Assembly (NCBI GenBank): GCA_005789825.1
Contig: SXWY01000139.1
Location: 1 to 43,064 of the forward strand
Reading direction: 5' to 3'
Length of the DNA: 43,064 nucleotides
Source: Burkholderiales bacterium
GTDB taxonomy: Bacteria; Pseudomonadota; Gammaproteobacteria; Burkholderiales; Burkholderiaceae_C
The translations under genes were made by a program, and so were the position numbers. The notes beneath the pieces are model-generated. The model was not told the DNA's origin and did no database searches. It saw only the letters and a list, made by a program, of their open reading frames with translations. Below, piece by piece: positions 29,317 through 39,587 of this stretch (position 1 is its first letter; each line of letters starts with the position of its first letter).

Positions 29317-30027
29317 TCACTCAGGCAACAACACCGCTAATCTGGCCCGAACTTTCGCCAATCGTTCCTGATCGTCTTGGCGGCGGTAAATTTCATGCAG
29401 ATTGCGCAGCATGCGCGCAATGATTTGGCGCGGTTCAGCAGGTTGTAAGTGGAATGCCAGTGCGTCGTCGGAAATGGCTTGTGGCCGCCCCAATTTGGCC
29501 CCGGGCAACCAAGGCATCAGGCGTTCTGCCAAATCATCGCGACTGAGGGATTCGCCTGTGAACGGATCGATCACCACATGGCCCTCTTGCGGAAAACTCA
29601 AGTCGAGCTTGACCAAAAAATGGCCCGGAAAACTGACACCGTTGACTTTCAGCCCCAGACTTTGACCCAACTCCAACCACAGTACCGCCAGACTGATGGG
29701 AATACCCAAGCGCTTGCTTAAGACCACATTCAAATAACTGTTGTGCGGGTCGTCGTAATGGTTGACATTGCCCGCGAAACGCATGTCTTCGTAAAAAAAC
29801 CGGTTGAGTTCACGCAATTTGTCCAGCACATCGGCTTGGGGCATGAGGCGACGCTTGAGCCGGGCAGACAGCACATCGACTTCGTCCAGCACTTGCTGGA
29901 TGTCCATTTTGGGGAATTCGTCTTGGGCAATGCTGACCGCAGTTTCCATCAGGGGAAATTCATCATCGCTTTGGACCAGCGTGGTGAAGTAATCCAGCGC
30001 CGAAGGGAGTTGCAGCTTGTAATCCAT
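29317..30027 (-). CDS. SirB1 family / transglutaminase-like TPR protein
   Basis: RLGIPISLAVLWLELGQSLGLKVNGVSFPGHFLVKL; C-terminal LLRNLHEIYRRQDDQERLAKV. Confidence 0.88.
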   Translation of the reverse strand: MDYKLQLPSALDYFTTLVQSDDEFPLMETAVSIAQDEFPKMDIQQVLDEVDVLSARLKRRLMPQADVLDKLRELNRFFYEDMRFAGNVNHYDDPHNSYLNVVLSKRLGIPISLAVLWLELGQSLGLKVNGVSFPGHFLVKLDLSFPQEGHVVIDPFTGESLSRDDLAERLMPWLPGAKLGRPQAISDDALAFHLQPAEPRQIIARMLRNLHEIYRRQDDQERLAKVRARLAVLLPE

Positions 30028-30030
30028 GGC

Positions 30031-31608
30031 TCAATCATGCCCCGAGCGGCGCAAAAGTGCACGAAGATCCACGCCAATAACCCTAAGCGTTGTGAAATAC
30101 ACCACAACCGATGCTGCCAACACCAGTGCCATGAGGCCAATGCGCTGCCAAGGCGTAGATCGCATACCGACCCAATCCACCTGATGGGCCATGGCAAACA
30201 ACCCCGCCGCCAACACACCGGCGGCAAACAACACCTGTAACAACAGACGGGTCCAACCCGGTAGCGGCTGGTATTGCCCTTGTCGGCGCAAGCCAATGAG
30301 CAAACTCAGGGCGTTAACCAATGCGCCCAAAGCGATCGACAAGGTCAAAGCCGCATGGGCCAAATAAGGCACCAGCAACAGGTTCATGGCCTGCGTGAAC
30401 ACCAGCACCATGACCGCGATACGCACCGGTGTGCGGGTGTCTTGGTTGGCATAAAAACCTGGCGCCAAGACTTTGATGGCCACCAGCCCCCACAAACCCA
30501 CGCCATAGCCGGTCAATGCCAGACTGGTTTGCTGCACATCATGGGCGGTGAATGCGCCATAGTGGTAGAGCACCGAAACCAAAGGACTTGCAAATACCCC
30601 TAAGGCCACAGCACATGGCAACGCCAACACCCAGACCAACCGCAAACCCCAGTCCAACATGGCGCTGTAGCGCAGGCTGTCCCCAGCTGCCTTGGCCGCC
30701 GACAATGGCGGCATCAACACCACGCCCAAGGCCACGCCCAGCAAGGCGATCGGGAACTCCATCAAACGGTCGGCATAACTGATCCAACTGACGCTGCCCG
30801 GGGTCAGGTGTGAAGCGATTTGGGTGTTGATCACCAAGGACAACTGCGCCACACCCACGCCCAACAGCGCCGGGCCCATCATGGCCAACATCTTGCGGGT
30901 TCCAGCGTCTTGCCAGGCACTGCGAATTTTGGAGGGCGATATGCTGATACGCGGCAACAAGCCCAATTGGCGCAAGGCCGGCATTTGTAGCGCCAGTTGC
31001 AGCACGCCACCGAGCATGACCCCGATCGCCAAGCTGTAGATCGGCTCTATGCCTCGGCTGGCCAACCACGGCGCGCCCAGCCAGGCGCTGCCAATCATGC
31101 ATACATTGAGCAAGACCGGCGTGGCAGCTGGCACCGCAAACCGTCTCCACGTGTTGAGAACGCCCGCAGACAAAGCCACCATCGACATGAAAGCGATGTA
31201 GGGAAACATCAAGCTGGTCAAGTTGACCGCAGTTTGAAAACCGTGAGGGGTTTGGCGCAAGCCGCTGGCCATCAACCAGACCAAACCGGGTGCGGCCAAA
31301 ACGCCCAAAATGCTGGTCAACAGCACCGCCCAAGCCAGCAATGTCGCCACTTTATCGACCAACAAACGGGTGGCGTGATCGCCGTGTTCGGCACGCGTGG
31401 CAGCCAGCACCGGGACAAATGCCTGGCTAAACGCCCCTTCTGCGAACAGGCGACGAAATAAATTCGGGATGCGAAACGCGACATTGAATGCGTCTGTCAA
31501 GGCGCTGGCCCCAAAAAGCGCAGCGATCAGCGTCTCGCGGGCAAACCCGGTGATGCGCGACACCAGAGTCAACAGCGATACGGTAGAGGCAGACTTGAAC
31601 AGGCTCAC
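30031..31608 (-). CDS. murJ: Lipid II flippase MurJ
   Basis: MSLFKSASTVSLLTLVSRITGFARETLIAALFGASALTDAFNVAFRIPNLFRRLFAEGAFSQAFVPVLA. Confidence 0.96.
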   Translation of the reverse strand: MSLFKSASTVSLLTLVSRITGFARETLIAALFGASALTDAFNVAFRIPNLFRRLFAEGAFSQAFVPVLAATRAEHGDHATRLLVDKVATLLAWAVLLTSILGVLAAPGLVWLMASGLRQTPHGFQTAVNLTSLMFPYIAFMSMVALSAGVLNTWRRFAVPAATPVLLNVCMIGSAWLGAPWLASRGIEPIYSLAIGVMLGGVLQLALQMPALRQLGLLPRISISPSKIRSAWQDAGTRKMLAMMGPALLGVGVAQLSLVINTQIASHLTPGSVSWISYADRLMEFPIALLGVALGVVLMPPLSAAKAAGDSLRYSAMLDWGLRLVWVLALPCAVALGVFASPLVSVLYHYGAFTAHDVQQTSLALTGYGVGLWGLVAIKVLAPGFYANQDTRTPVRIAVMVLVFTQAMNLLLVPYLAHAALTLSIALGALVNALSLLIGLRRQGQYQPLPGWTRLLLQVLFAAGVLAAGLFAMAHQVDWVGMRSTPWQRIGLMALVLAASVVVYFTTLRVIGVDLRALLRRSGHD

Positions 31609-31634
31609 CTGCGGGAGTGTAGCCGCCAGTCTGG

Positions 31635-31662
31635 TTCACAGGACCTGTTGTTTTGATACAAT
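31635..31662 (+). promoter_or_regulatory. Candidate sigma70 promoter of rpsT
   Basis: TTCACA - 16 nt - TACAAT, ~45 nt upstream of the rpsT ATG. Confidence 0.6.
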
Positions 31663-31707
31663 CGCAGGCTTTGCCAGCATCATCCTCAGACACCCAAAGG
31701 AACAACC

Positions 31708-32007
31708 ATGGCTTCAGCCAAACCCAAGAAAAAGAACCCGCGCCTGGCATCAGGCCGTAAACGCGCCCGTCAGGACGTCAAACTCAACGAAGCCAACAGC
31801 TCGTTGCGCTCCAAATACCGCACCGCGGTGAAGAATGTCGAAAAAGCCGTGCAAGCCGGCGACAAAGTCAAAGCCGCAGAACTCTTCGGCAAGATGCAAT
31901 CCGTGGTGGACATCATTGCTGACAAGCGCATCTTCCACAAAAACAAGGCCGCTCGCGACAAGAGCCGCCTGGCTGCCAAGGTGAAACACCTGGCACTCGC
32001 CGCCTGA
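31708..32007 (+). CDS. rpsT: 30S ribosomal protein S20
   Basis: [48 protein letters not shown]. Confidence 0.97.
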   Translation: MASAKPKKKNPRLASGRKRARQDVKLNEANSSLRSKYRTAVKNVEKAVQAGDKVKAAELFGKMQSVVDIIADKRIFHKNKAARDKSRLAAKVKHLALAA

Positions 32008-32084
32008 CGATTCAGGCACCCAGCCCGGCCTGACGCAATCAGGCCGCCGTTTGAAACCGGTGCGCTGTTGGCAAAAAAATGAGA

Positions 32085-32108
32085 AACCGCCCTTCGGGGC
32101 GGTTTTTT
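32085..32108 (+). terminator. Rho-independent terminator downstream of rpsT
   Basis: AACCGCCC-TTCG-GGGCGGTT followed by TTTT; 8-bp stem with UUCG tetraloop. Confidence 0.9.
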
Positions 32109-32198
32109 CATGGGCACCGCGCCTAAAATCTGACCCTTCGGCTCCAAGCCTTCCTGGCTTTTGAGCCGATTTCTTTTCTGCCACACCCAGAGGTTCCC

Positions 32199-33401
32199 AT
32201 GACCACCGCCGACCCCGCTGCCCATTTGATGAACACCTATGGCCGTCTGCCGATGACGGTGTCGCACGGACGAGGCGTGTATGTGTGGGACACCGACGGT
32301 AAGCGCTATCTGGATGCGCTGTCAGGGATTGCGGTCAACACATTGGGACACAACCACCCCAAACTCGTGCCCGCTTTGCAAGACCAGATCAGCAAAATCA
32401 TGCACAGCTGCAACTACTACCACATCCCTTTGCAGCAGCAACTCGCGGACAAGTTGGTGGCGCTCTCTGGCATGAGCAATGTGTTCTTTTGCAACTCCGG
32501 GTTAGAGGCCAACGAAGCCGCGCTCAAGATGGCACGCAAATTCGGTCATGACAAAGGGATTGAACGCCCCCAAATAGTGGTGTATGACAAAGCCTTCCAT
32601 GGCCGCAGCATCGCCACGCTCAGTGCCACAGGCAACGCCAAAATCCAGCAAGGATTTGGTCCGTTGGTAGAGGGCTTTATCAGGGTACCGCTTAACGATA
32701 TCCCAGCCATAGAACAAGCCACGGCAGGCAACCCCAATGTCGTGGCGGTGTTTTTTGAAACCATACAAGGTGAAGGCGGCATCCATCCGATGTCTAACGA
32801 ATATTTACAGGATGTACGCAAGTTATGCGACGAGCGCGACTGGTTACTGATGATTGACGAAGTGCAATGCGGTATCGGTCGCACCGGCAAATGGTTTGCC
32901 CACCAATGGGCCGGTATTCACGCCGATGTCATGCCCTTGGCCAAGGGGCTGGGCTCTGGGGTGCCGATTGGCGCGGTGGTGGCTGGCCCCAAAGCCGCGC
33001 GTATTTTTCAGCCGGGTAACCATGGCACCACCTTTGGCGGTAACCCGCTGGCCATGCGTGCCGGTGTGGAAACACTGCGCATCATGGAAGAAGACGGTTT
33101 GCTGGAAAACGCCAGCCGGGTGGGCAAATATTTGCGCGATGCTTTGCATCGCGAACTGGCTGCTGTGGCCGGTTTCAAAGAAATCCGTGGCAACGGTTTG
33201 ATGATTGGCATCGATTTAGACAGACCTTGCGGACCGCTGATGGGCCAAGCCCTGCAAGCGGGGTTGCTGCTGAGCGTCACGGCTGACAGCGTGATTCGTT
33301 TGCTGCCCGCATTGACCCTGACTGAAACAGAAGCAGATGAAGTGGTATCCCTGCTGGTACCGCTGGTGAAACAATTTTTAGCGACCAACCCCAAGGCCTG
33401 A
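32199..33401 (+). CDS. argD: Acetylornithine aminotransferase
   Basis: MNTYGRLPMTVSHGRGVYVWDTDGKRYLDALSGIAVNTLGHNHPKLV; MIDEVQCGIGRTGKWFAHQ; followed by argF. Confidence 0.95.
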   Translation: MTTADPAAHLMNTYGRLPMTVSHGRGVYVWDTDGKRYLDALSGIAVNTLGHNHPKLVPALQDQISKIMHSCNYYHIPLQQQLADKLVALSGMSNVFFCNSGLEANEAALKMARKFGHDKGIERPQIVVYDKAFHGRSIATLSATGNAKIQQGFGPLVEGFIRVPLNDIPAIEQATAGNPNVVAVFFETIQGEGGIHPMSNEYLQDVRKLCDERDWLLMIDEVQCGIGRTGKWFAHQWAGIHADVMPLAKGLGSGVPIGAVVAGPKAARIFQPGNHGTTFGGNPLAMRAGVETLRIMEEDGLLENASRVGKYLRDALHRELAAVAGFKEIRGNGLMIGIDLDRPCGPLMGQALQAGLLLSVTADSVIRLLPALTLTETEADEVVSLLVPLVKQFLATNPKA

Positions 33402-33402
33402 T

Positions 33403-34344
33403 ATGACACAAGCCCTGTCCCATTACTTGCAGTTCAATGATTTGACAGCACAGGACTATGCCTATTTGTTTTCTCGCGCTGCCTTCATCAAGCACAAATT
33501 CAAAACCTACGCCAAACACCAACCACTGACCGACCGCAGCTTGGCCATGATTTTTGAGAAGGCCTCCACCCGCACGCGCATCAGCTTTGAAGCCGGTATG
33601 TACCAAATGGGTGGCGCAGTGGTTCACCTGACCACGGGCGACAGCCAGTTGGGCCGGGCTGAACCGATTGAAGACTCGGCCAAAGTGATCAGCCGCATGG
33701 TCGATCTGGTCATGATCCGCACCTACGAACAAACCAAGATCGAACGCTTCGCCGCCAATTCACGCGTGCCGGTGATCAATGGTCTCACCAACGAATTCCA
33801 CCCTTGCCAAATCATGGCTGACTTGTTCACCTACATTGAACACCGTGGCGATGTGACACAACCCTTGCAATGCCTGCAAGGCAAGGTGGTGGCCTGGGTG
33901 GGCGACGGCAACAACATGGCCAACACTTGGTTGCAGGCTGCCGACCTGCTGGGCTTCAAAGTCCATGTCAGCACACCCAGTGGCTATGAGGTGGATCCAG
34001 CCGTGGCAGGTATCGGTCACGCCAGTTGCTACCGAGTTTTTCGCGACCCGCTAGAGGCCTGTCAAGGTGCCGATTTGGTCACCACCGATGTGTGGACCAG
34101 CATGGGGTTTGAAGCTGAAAACGAAACCCGGCGCCAAGCCTTTGCGGCTTGGTGCGTCGATCAAAACATGATGGCTGCCGCCAAACCGGATGCGTTGTTC
34201 ATGCATTGCTTACCAGCCCACCGTGGCGAAGAAGTTCAAGCCGAAGTGATCGATGGTCCGCAATCGGTGGTTTGGGACGAAGCCGAAAACCGCATGCATG
34301 TGCAAAAAGCTTTGATGGAATTTTTGCTCTTGGGCCGGTTGTGA
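33403..34344 (+). CDS. argF: Ornithine carbamoyltransferase
   Basis: MIFEKASTRTRISFEAGMYQMGG; TNEFHPCQIMADL; FMHCLPAHRGEEV. Confidence 0.97.
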   Translation: MTQALSHYLQFNDLTAQDYAYLFSRAAFIKHKFKTYAKHQPLTDRSLAMIFEKASTRTRISFEAGMYQMGGAVVHLTTGDSQLGRAEPIEDSAKVISRMVDLVMIRTYEQTKIERFAANSRVPVINGLTNEFHPCQIMADLFTYIEHRGDVTQPLQCLQGKVVAWVGDGNNMANTWLQAADLLGFKVHVSTPSGYEVDPAVAGIGHASCYRVFRDPLEACQGADLVTTDVWTSMGFEAENETRRQAFAAWCVDQNMMAAAKPDALFMHCLPAHRGEEVQAEVIDGPQSVVWDEAENRMHVQKALMEFLLLGRL

Positions 34345-34364
34345 TTATTTCTGTGGAAGCGGTG

Positions 34365-35558
34365 TCAACCGCCATACAACCAAGGCATGTCCATGAGCTT
34401 GGCGCCACCCAATGCCATGGCCGTATCGCGCGCAACGCGTAACCATCCCTGCGCATGAAATAGCTTGCCGTTACGGCGTGCGCGTTGCTGCACTTTGGCC
34501 ACGCGCTGCCAACGCGCTTGCGCGTAACGCTGTAAACGATCTTCGACTGACAAGTGGGCATGCTGCCATTGCGCAGCCATTTGAGCTGCATCTTCGATCG
34601 CCATGCCTGCACCTTGCGCCAAATAAGGCAGCATAGGATGCGCCGCATCGCCCAACAAAGCCAACTTGCCACGCGCCAATTGCGCGGCTGAATCAACGGG
34701 CGGGCGATCCAACAAACACCAAGCACGCCACAACGGCGCCATGGACACCAATTCTTTCAGCCCACGGCAACAGGTGTTCATGGCCCGCTGCAAATCCGCA
34801 GCGGTTTGTGCAGGTGTTCGCGCCACGTCCCATCCTGCCGAGGCAGCGCCATCGGTGGCTTCCACCAAGACCACCAGGTTGAGCCACTCACCGCCTTTGA
34901 CCGGGTAGTGCACCACATGCAATGCCGGCCCCAACCACATGCCTATCTGCGGTTTTCGCCAAACCACAGGCAGGTCTTGCATGGGCAACAAGGCGCGGTA
35001 AGCCCAGTGGCCGCTGGCCACAGGCGCTTCATCGCCACACACCAAAGGACGAACGCGGCTGTGCAAACCATCCGCCCCCAGCAACGCTTGTGCATGCACA
35101 ACAGTTTGGTTGTTTTCAAAATGCAGTTCCACGCTTTGTGCGGTGTGTGTCACTGCGTGCAAGCGGTGGTTCAAAGTCAAGACAGCGCTGGTTTGGCTTT
35201 GCAATGCTTGCCACAAACAGTCGTGTAAATCGGCGCGGTGCATCGTCAGATACGGCGCACCATAACGCGCCACAAATGCATCGGCCATCGGCAAGCAACC
35301 CAACAAGCGACCGTCACCTGCATGTTGGACAAGCAATCGCTGCGGCATGCAAGCGGATTCGCGCAACGCCTTTCCGATGCCCCATGCATCCAAACGCCTG
35401 ATGGCGTTGGGACCCAGACCAATCCCCGCCCCGACCTCTTCAAATGTGGCTGACTGCTCGTACAAAGAAGTGTGCACACCCACTTGTCCCAATGCCAACG
35501 CGGCCGCCAACCCGCCAATACCACCGCCCACCACCGCCACTGGCGCAGGGAATGTCAT
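34365..35558 (-). CDS. FAD-dependent monooxygenase (salicylate/3-hydroxybenzoate hydroxylase-like)
   Basis: VAVVGGGIGGLAAALAL (GxGxxG), GAGIGLGPNAIRRLDAWG, LLGADGLHSRVRP (DG), LALLGDAAHPMLPYLAQGAGMAIEDA (GD). Confidence 0.88.
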   Translation of the reverse strand: MTFPAPVAVVGGGIGGLAAALALGQVGVHTSLYEQSATFEEVGAGIGLGPNAIRRLDAWGIGKALRESACMPQRLLVQHAGDGRLLGCLPMADAFVARYGAPYLTMHRADLHDCLWQALQSQTSAVLTLNHRLHAVTHTAQSVELHFENNQTVVHAQALLGADGLHSRVRPLVCGDEAPVASGHWAYRALLPMQDLPVVWRKPQIGMWLGPALHVVHYPVKGGEWLNLVVLVEATDGAASAGWDVARTPAQTAADLQRAMNTCCRGLKELVSMAPLWRAWCLLDRPPVDSAAQLARGKLALLGDAAHPMLPYLAQGAGMAIEDAAQMAAQWQHAHLSVEDRLQRYAQARWQRVAKVQQRARRNGKLFHAQGWLRVARDTAMALGGAKLMDMPWLYGG

Positions 35559-35585
35559 TGCGCTTGGGCTTTGTTCACCCGGCGC

Positions 35586-36626
<1,041 letters not shown>

Positions 36627-37670
36627 TCAACAGACTCCAAAAGTAACAGCCAGCTTTTGTAAAAAACGTCTGTAAGCCACCGATGCTTTGTCACTGGCCA
36701 CGTGCGATTCCGTTTTAGCGTGCAAGGGTAACAGACGCGGCATTTGCGACTCAAGCACAGGCTTGTCTTGGGAAAATATTTTGTCTTGAAATGCCAGGAC
36801 GTCCTCCACATCTGCATCAAAGTCGGCGACCGCCATGCGAAACCAGACCCGACAACTGTCGGGCGATTTAGGAAGAATGCACACAACGATGGATTCTTCA
36901 TAGCCGGGGGGCACGCCACTTTGCGGGTCGGGAATTTTGGTCAGCACGGCCGAATAGGGGTGGTTGACCTCGTAGCTATAGGACACCATGCCACCTTCCG
37001 TCGATAAAGCACTGGTGTTGGGTTGCCAGACTTGGGACTGGGTGATTTTGAATCCTGTTTCGCTCTCCTGCGATGAAATATCGGGAATTTCACTGTGCCC
37101 GGCCTCACCCAACCAGCCATCATGCACAAAGCTGAAATGCGACATGTCCAAAAAATTTTCTACGATGCGCGGTGCGCTGGTGGCCACGTCATAGGGGCCA
37201 GCGTTGAGTTTTCGCATGCCCGCATTCCACTCGGCGGCAAATGTCGGCCAAATAGCCTGCTCTGCATTTGCCACATCCAAACACACCCACACCAATCCCA
37301 TGCGCTCGGCTACCGCCACCGCTTTGGCTTGCTGGGTAGGACCTGGCTGAAAATGTGGCAGCGCGGGCACAAGGGTGCAGTCGCCTTGGCCTGCAAACAA
37401 CCACCCGTGGTACGCACATTGCAGCTGTCCATGGCAAACGCGACCCAATGACAGACTGGCCCCTCGGTGCGGACAGCGATCATGCAAACCACATACGGTG
37501 CCATTCTGGTCACGCCACAAAACCAGTGCCTGCTCTAACAACACAACGGGAAAGGGTTCTTCCTGCACTTGACGGGCATCACACACGGGGTGCCAGAGCA
37601 AATGTTCGATCGGTGTCATGGCGGGTGTGCTCCTGGTGGGTAGCCGATTGTGATCTGATTCAGTCGTCAT
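36627..37670 (-). CDS. Rieske non-heme iron oxygenase alpha subunit (NdmA-like architecture)
   Basis: Rieske motif CPHRGASLSLGRVCHGQLQCAYHGW (CxH-x17-CxxH); ENFLDMSHFSFVHDG iron-site region. Start may be MTPIEHLLWHPVC at 37619. Confidence 0.9.
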   Translation of the reverse strand: MTTESDHNRLPTRSTPAMTPIEHLLWHPVCDARQVQEEPFPVVLLEQALVLWRDQNGTVCGLHDRCPHRGASLSLGRVCHGQLQCAYHGWLFAGQGDCTLVPALPHFQPGPTQQAKAVAVAERMGLVWVCLDVANAEQAIWPTFAAEWNAGMRKLNAGPYDVATSAPRIVENFLDMSHFSFVHDGWLGEAGHSEIPDISSQESETGFKITQSQVWQPNTSALSTEGGMVSYSYEVNHPYSAVLTKIPDPQSGVPPGYEESIVVCILPKSPDSCRVWFRMAVADFDADVEDVLAFQDKIFSQDKPVLESQMPRLLPLHAKTESHVASDKASVAYRRFLQKLAVTFGVC

Positions 37671-38175
37671 GGCGCTTTTTGGTTGGCAACCAATGTCTTC
37701 GTGAAGGTACCCAAGCTTGGTAGGCCTCTACCCAATTTGTGGCAACACGTTGCTGTGCTTCGGTCAAAGTCAACTCACCTCGGCATACCATTTTGTAGAC
37801 GATCCATTCGAGTTCATTTTTTTGTTCGGCGGACCATTCTCCTGTTCGCGGCTGCGGCCAAAGGTTTCGCGGGTCGGTGGGATGGCCACCGATGTTCAGC
37901 GGAATCAGGTGATCGAGTTCGTATTTACGCGGGTCTGTGTCCGCATATTGGTATTGCCTGAGTTGCTCGCGCTTTAAGCGGTTGGTGTAAGTCTTGTCAG
38001 GCCTGACACGTTGGGTATAGCCCTTGACGCAGACGGTAGATTGGATATTGGCCTGGTTCACAACAGAGTCCACGGAACCGGGTGTTTGGTTTGCATCTGG
38101 CAAGCCTGCAGGCTGCGCCCCACACAGGTTGATCGACAAGAGGCTGCCAGTCACTATTAAAAAAAGAGATTTCAC
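37660..38175 (-). CDS. Secreted HNH endonuclease-like protein
   Basis: KYELDHLIPLNIGGHPTDPRNLWPQP (HNH core); probable GTG start at 38175 giving signal peptide VKSLFLIVTGSLLSINLCGAQ. ORF track extends to 38322 but would overlap the BMP terminator. Confidence 0.75.
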   Translation of the reverse strand: MKSLFLIVTGSLLSINLCGAQPAGLPDANQTPGSVDSVVNQANIQSTVCVKGYTQRVRPDKTYTNRLKREQLRQYQYADTDPRKYELDHLIPLNIGGHPTDPRNLWPQPRTGEWSAEQKNELEWIVYKMVCRGELTLTEAQQRVATNWVEAYQAWVPSRRHWLPTKKRHDD

Positions 38176-38215
38176 GGTGCTCAATGATTCATTTAACGAA
38201 TAAGTAAAAGCCGCA

Positions 38216-38242
38216 AAAAAGGCTGCCCTGGGGCAGCCTTTT
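38216..38242 (-). terminator. Rho-independent terminator downstream of the BMP substrate-binding gene
   Basis: Minus strand AAAAGGCTGCCCCAGGGCAGCCTTTTTT. Confidence 0.9.
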
Positions 38243-38266
38243 GCATGAACCTGACCAAGGGGTCCA

Positions 38267-39412
38267 TTACTTGCCGCCGGGCACTTTCCCTTCAACGCCT
38301 TTGACATAGAAATTGACGCCACTCAAGAACTTGTCGTCAGCCACTTCGTCTTTTTTCAACAGCGTTTTGCCAGTGTTGTCAATCAACGGGCCTTTCCAAA
38401 TCGCAAAGCTGCCATCCTTCAAACCAGCTTTGATCTCTTCGACTTTGGCTTTGGTATCGGCTGGCACGTCTTCAGCGATAGAAACAATGTCAATCGCGCC
38501 TTCTTTGACACCCCACCAGACACCAGTGCCGCCTACCCATTTGCCTTCCAAGGCTTCACGCGTGGTTTGGATGTAGTAAGGCGCCCAATTGATGATGGCC
38601 GAGGCCAGGTGGGCCTTGGGACCATAAGCGGTCATGTCAGAGTCCCAACCAAAAGCGCGTTTGCCTTTGGCTTCAGCGGTTTTCAACACGGCTGGTGAAT
38701 CGGTGTTTTGGAACAGAACATCTGCACCACCATTGATCAACGAGGTGGCTGCTTCGGTTTCTTTGGGTGGGTTGAACCACTCATTGACCCAGACAACCTT
38801 GGTTTTGACTTTGGGGTTAACCGACTGCGCACCCAAGGTGAAGCTGTTGATGTTGCGAACCACTTCAGGAATGGGAATAGAAGCCACAACGCCTAAAGTG
38901 TTGGACTTGGTCATCTTGCCAGCGATCACGCCAGCCATGTAAGCACCTTCGTAGGTACGGCTGTCATAAGTGCGCATGTTTTCGGCTTGCTTGTAACCCG
39001 TGGCATGCTCAAATTTGACGTCTTTGCTGTCAGCAGCCACTTTCAACATGGGTTCCATGTAACCAAAGGTGGTGCCAAAAATCAGTTTGTTGCCTTGAGA
39101 CACCATGTCACGGAAATTGCGCTCGGCGTCCGCTGACTCGGAAACGTTTTCTGTGTAGGTGGTTTGTACTTTGTCGCCAAACTCGGCTTCTATGGCTTTG
39201 CGGGCATTGTCATGTGCAAAAGTCCAGCCACCGTCGCCGACAGGGCCTACATAGGCAAATGCAATTTTCAGCGGTTCGGCTTTGGGGGCTTCTGCCGCAG
39301 GTGCGGGTTTGGGTTCTTCTTTTTTGCCACAACCGACCATGAGGGCAGCAGCCACAAGGCCCAAAGCAGCGGCACGAAACCAGTTGCGTTTGTAAAAATC
39401 AGTCATATCCAT
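38267..39412 (-). CDS. BMP-family ABC transporter substrate-binding protein (nucleoside/purine type)
   Basis: LKIAFAYVGPVGDGGWTFAHDNARKAIEAEFGDKVQTTYTENV; lipoprotein-like VAAALMVGCGKKEE; GAYMAGVIAGKMTKSNTLG. Confidence 0.93.
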   Translation of the reverse strand: MDMTDFYKRNWFRAAALGLVAAALMVGCGKKEEPKPAPAAEAPKAEPLKIAFAYVGPVGDGGWTFAHDNARKAIEAEFGDKVQTTYTENVSESADAERNFRDMVSQGNKLIFGTTFGYMEPMLKVAADSKDVKFEHATGYKQAENMRTYDSRTYEGAYMAGVIAGKMTKSNTLGVVASIPIPEVVRNINSFTLGAQSVNPKVKTKVVWVNEWFNPPKETEAATSLINGGADVLFQNTDSPAVLKTAEAKGKRAFGWDSDMTAYGPKAHLASAIINWAPYYIQTTREALEGKWVGGTGVWWGVKEGAIDIVSIAEDVPADTKAKVEEIKAGLKDGSFAIWKGPLIDNTGKTLLKKDEVADDKFLSGVNFYVKGVEGKVPGGK

Positions 39413-39444
39413 CCTTTAGAGAATTCGCAAGAGTTGGGGGTGAA

Positions 39445-39497
39445 CGAGAAAACCCGCATTATGGCCTTGATTGGCGCGGGTTTCCCCGTGATTCTCG
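39445..39497 (-). promoter_or_regulatory. Structured leader upstream of the BMP gene
   Basis: CGAGAA+AACCCGC paired with GCGGGTT+TTCTCG around an 18-nt loop, with a 9-nt bulge; ~33 nt upstream of ATG 39412. Confidence 0.5.
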
Positions 39498-39587
39498 GCC
39501 AATAAGCGCAATTCATGCTGCGAGTCACGCGATTTTGCGGTTGTGCGCCTGCTTCTGCTGACTTTTTTTCATGTCTGTATGCGTTTG

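Noticed and set aside
34365-35558. FAD monooxygenase as HpxO-type urate hydroxylase completing a purine pathway
   Set aside because: Contains the GAGIGLGPNAIRRLDAWG motif common to salicylate/3-hydroxybenzoate hydroxylases; sequence alone does not support urate specificity, so it was left as a generic monooxygenase.
37660-38322. HNH protein as a restriction, toxin or phage component using the 38322 start
   Set aside because: The extended N-terminus would run through the BMP terminator and stop region. The GTG 38175 start with a signal-like segment is more plausible, and no phage, toxin-immunity or methylase genes are adjacent.
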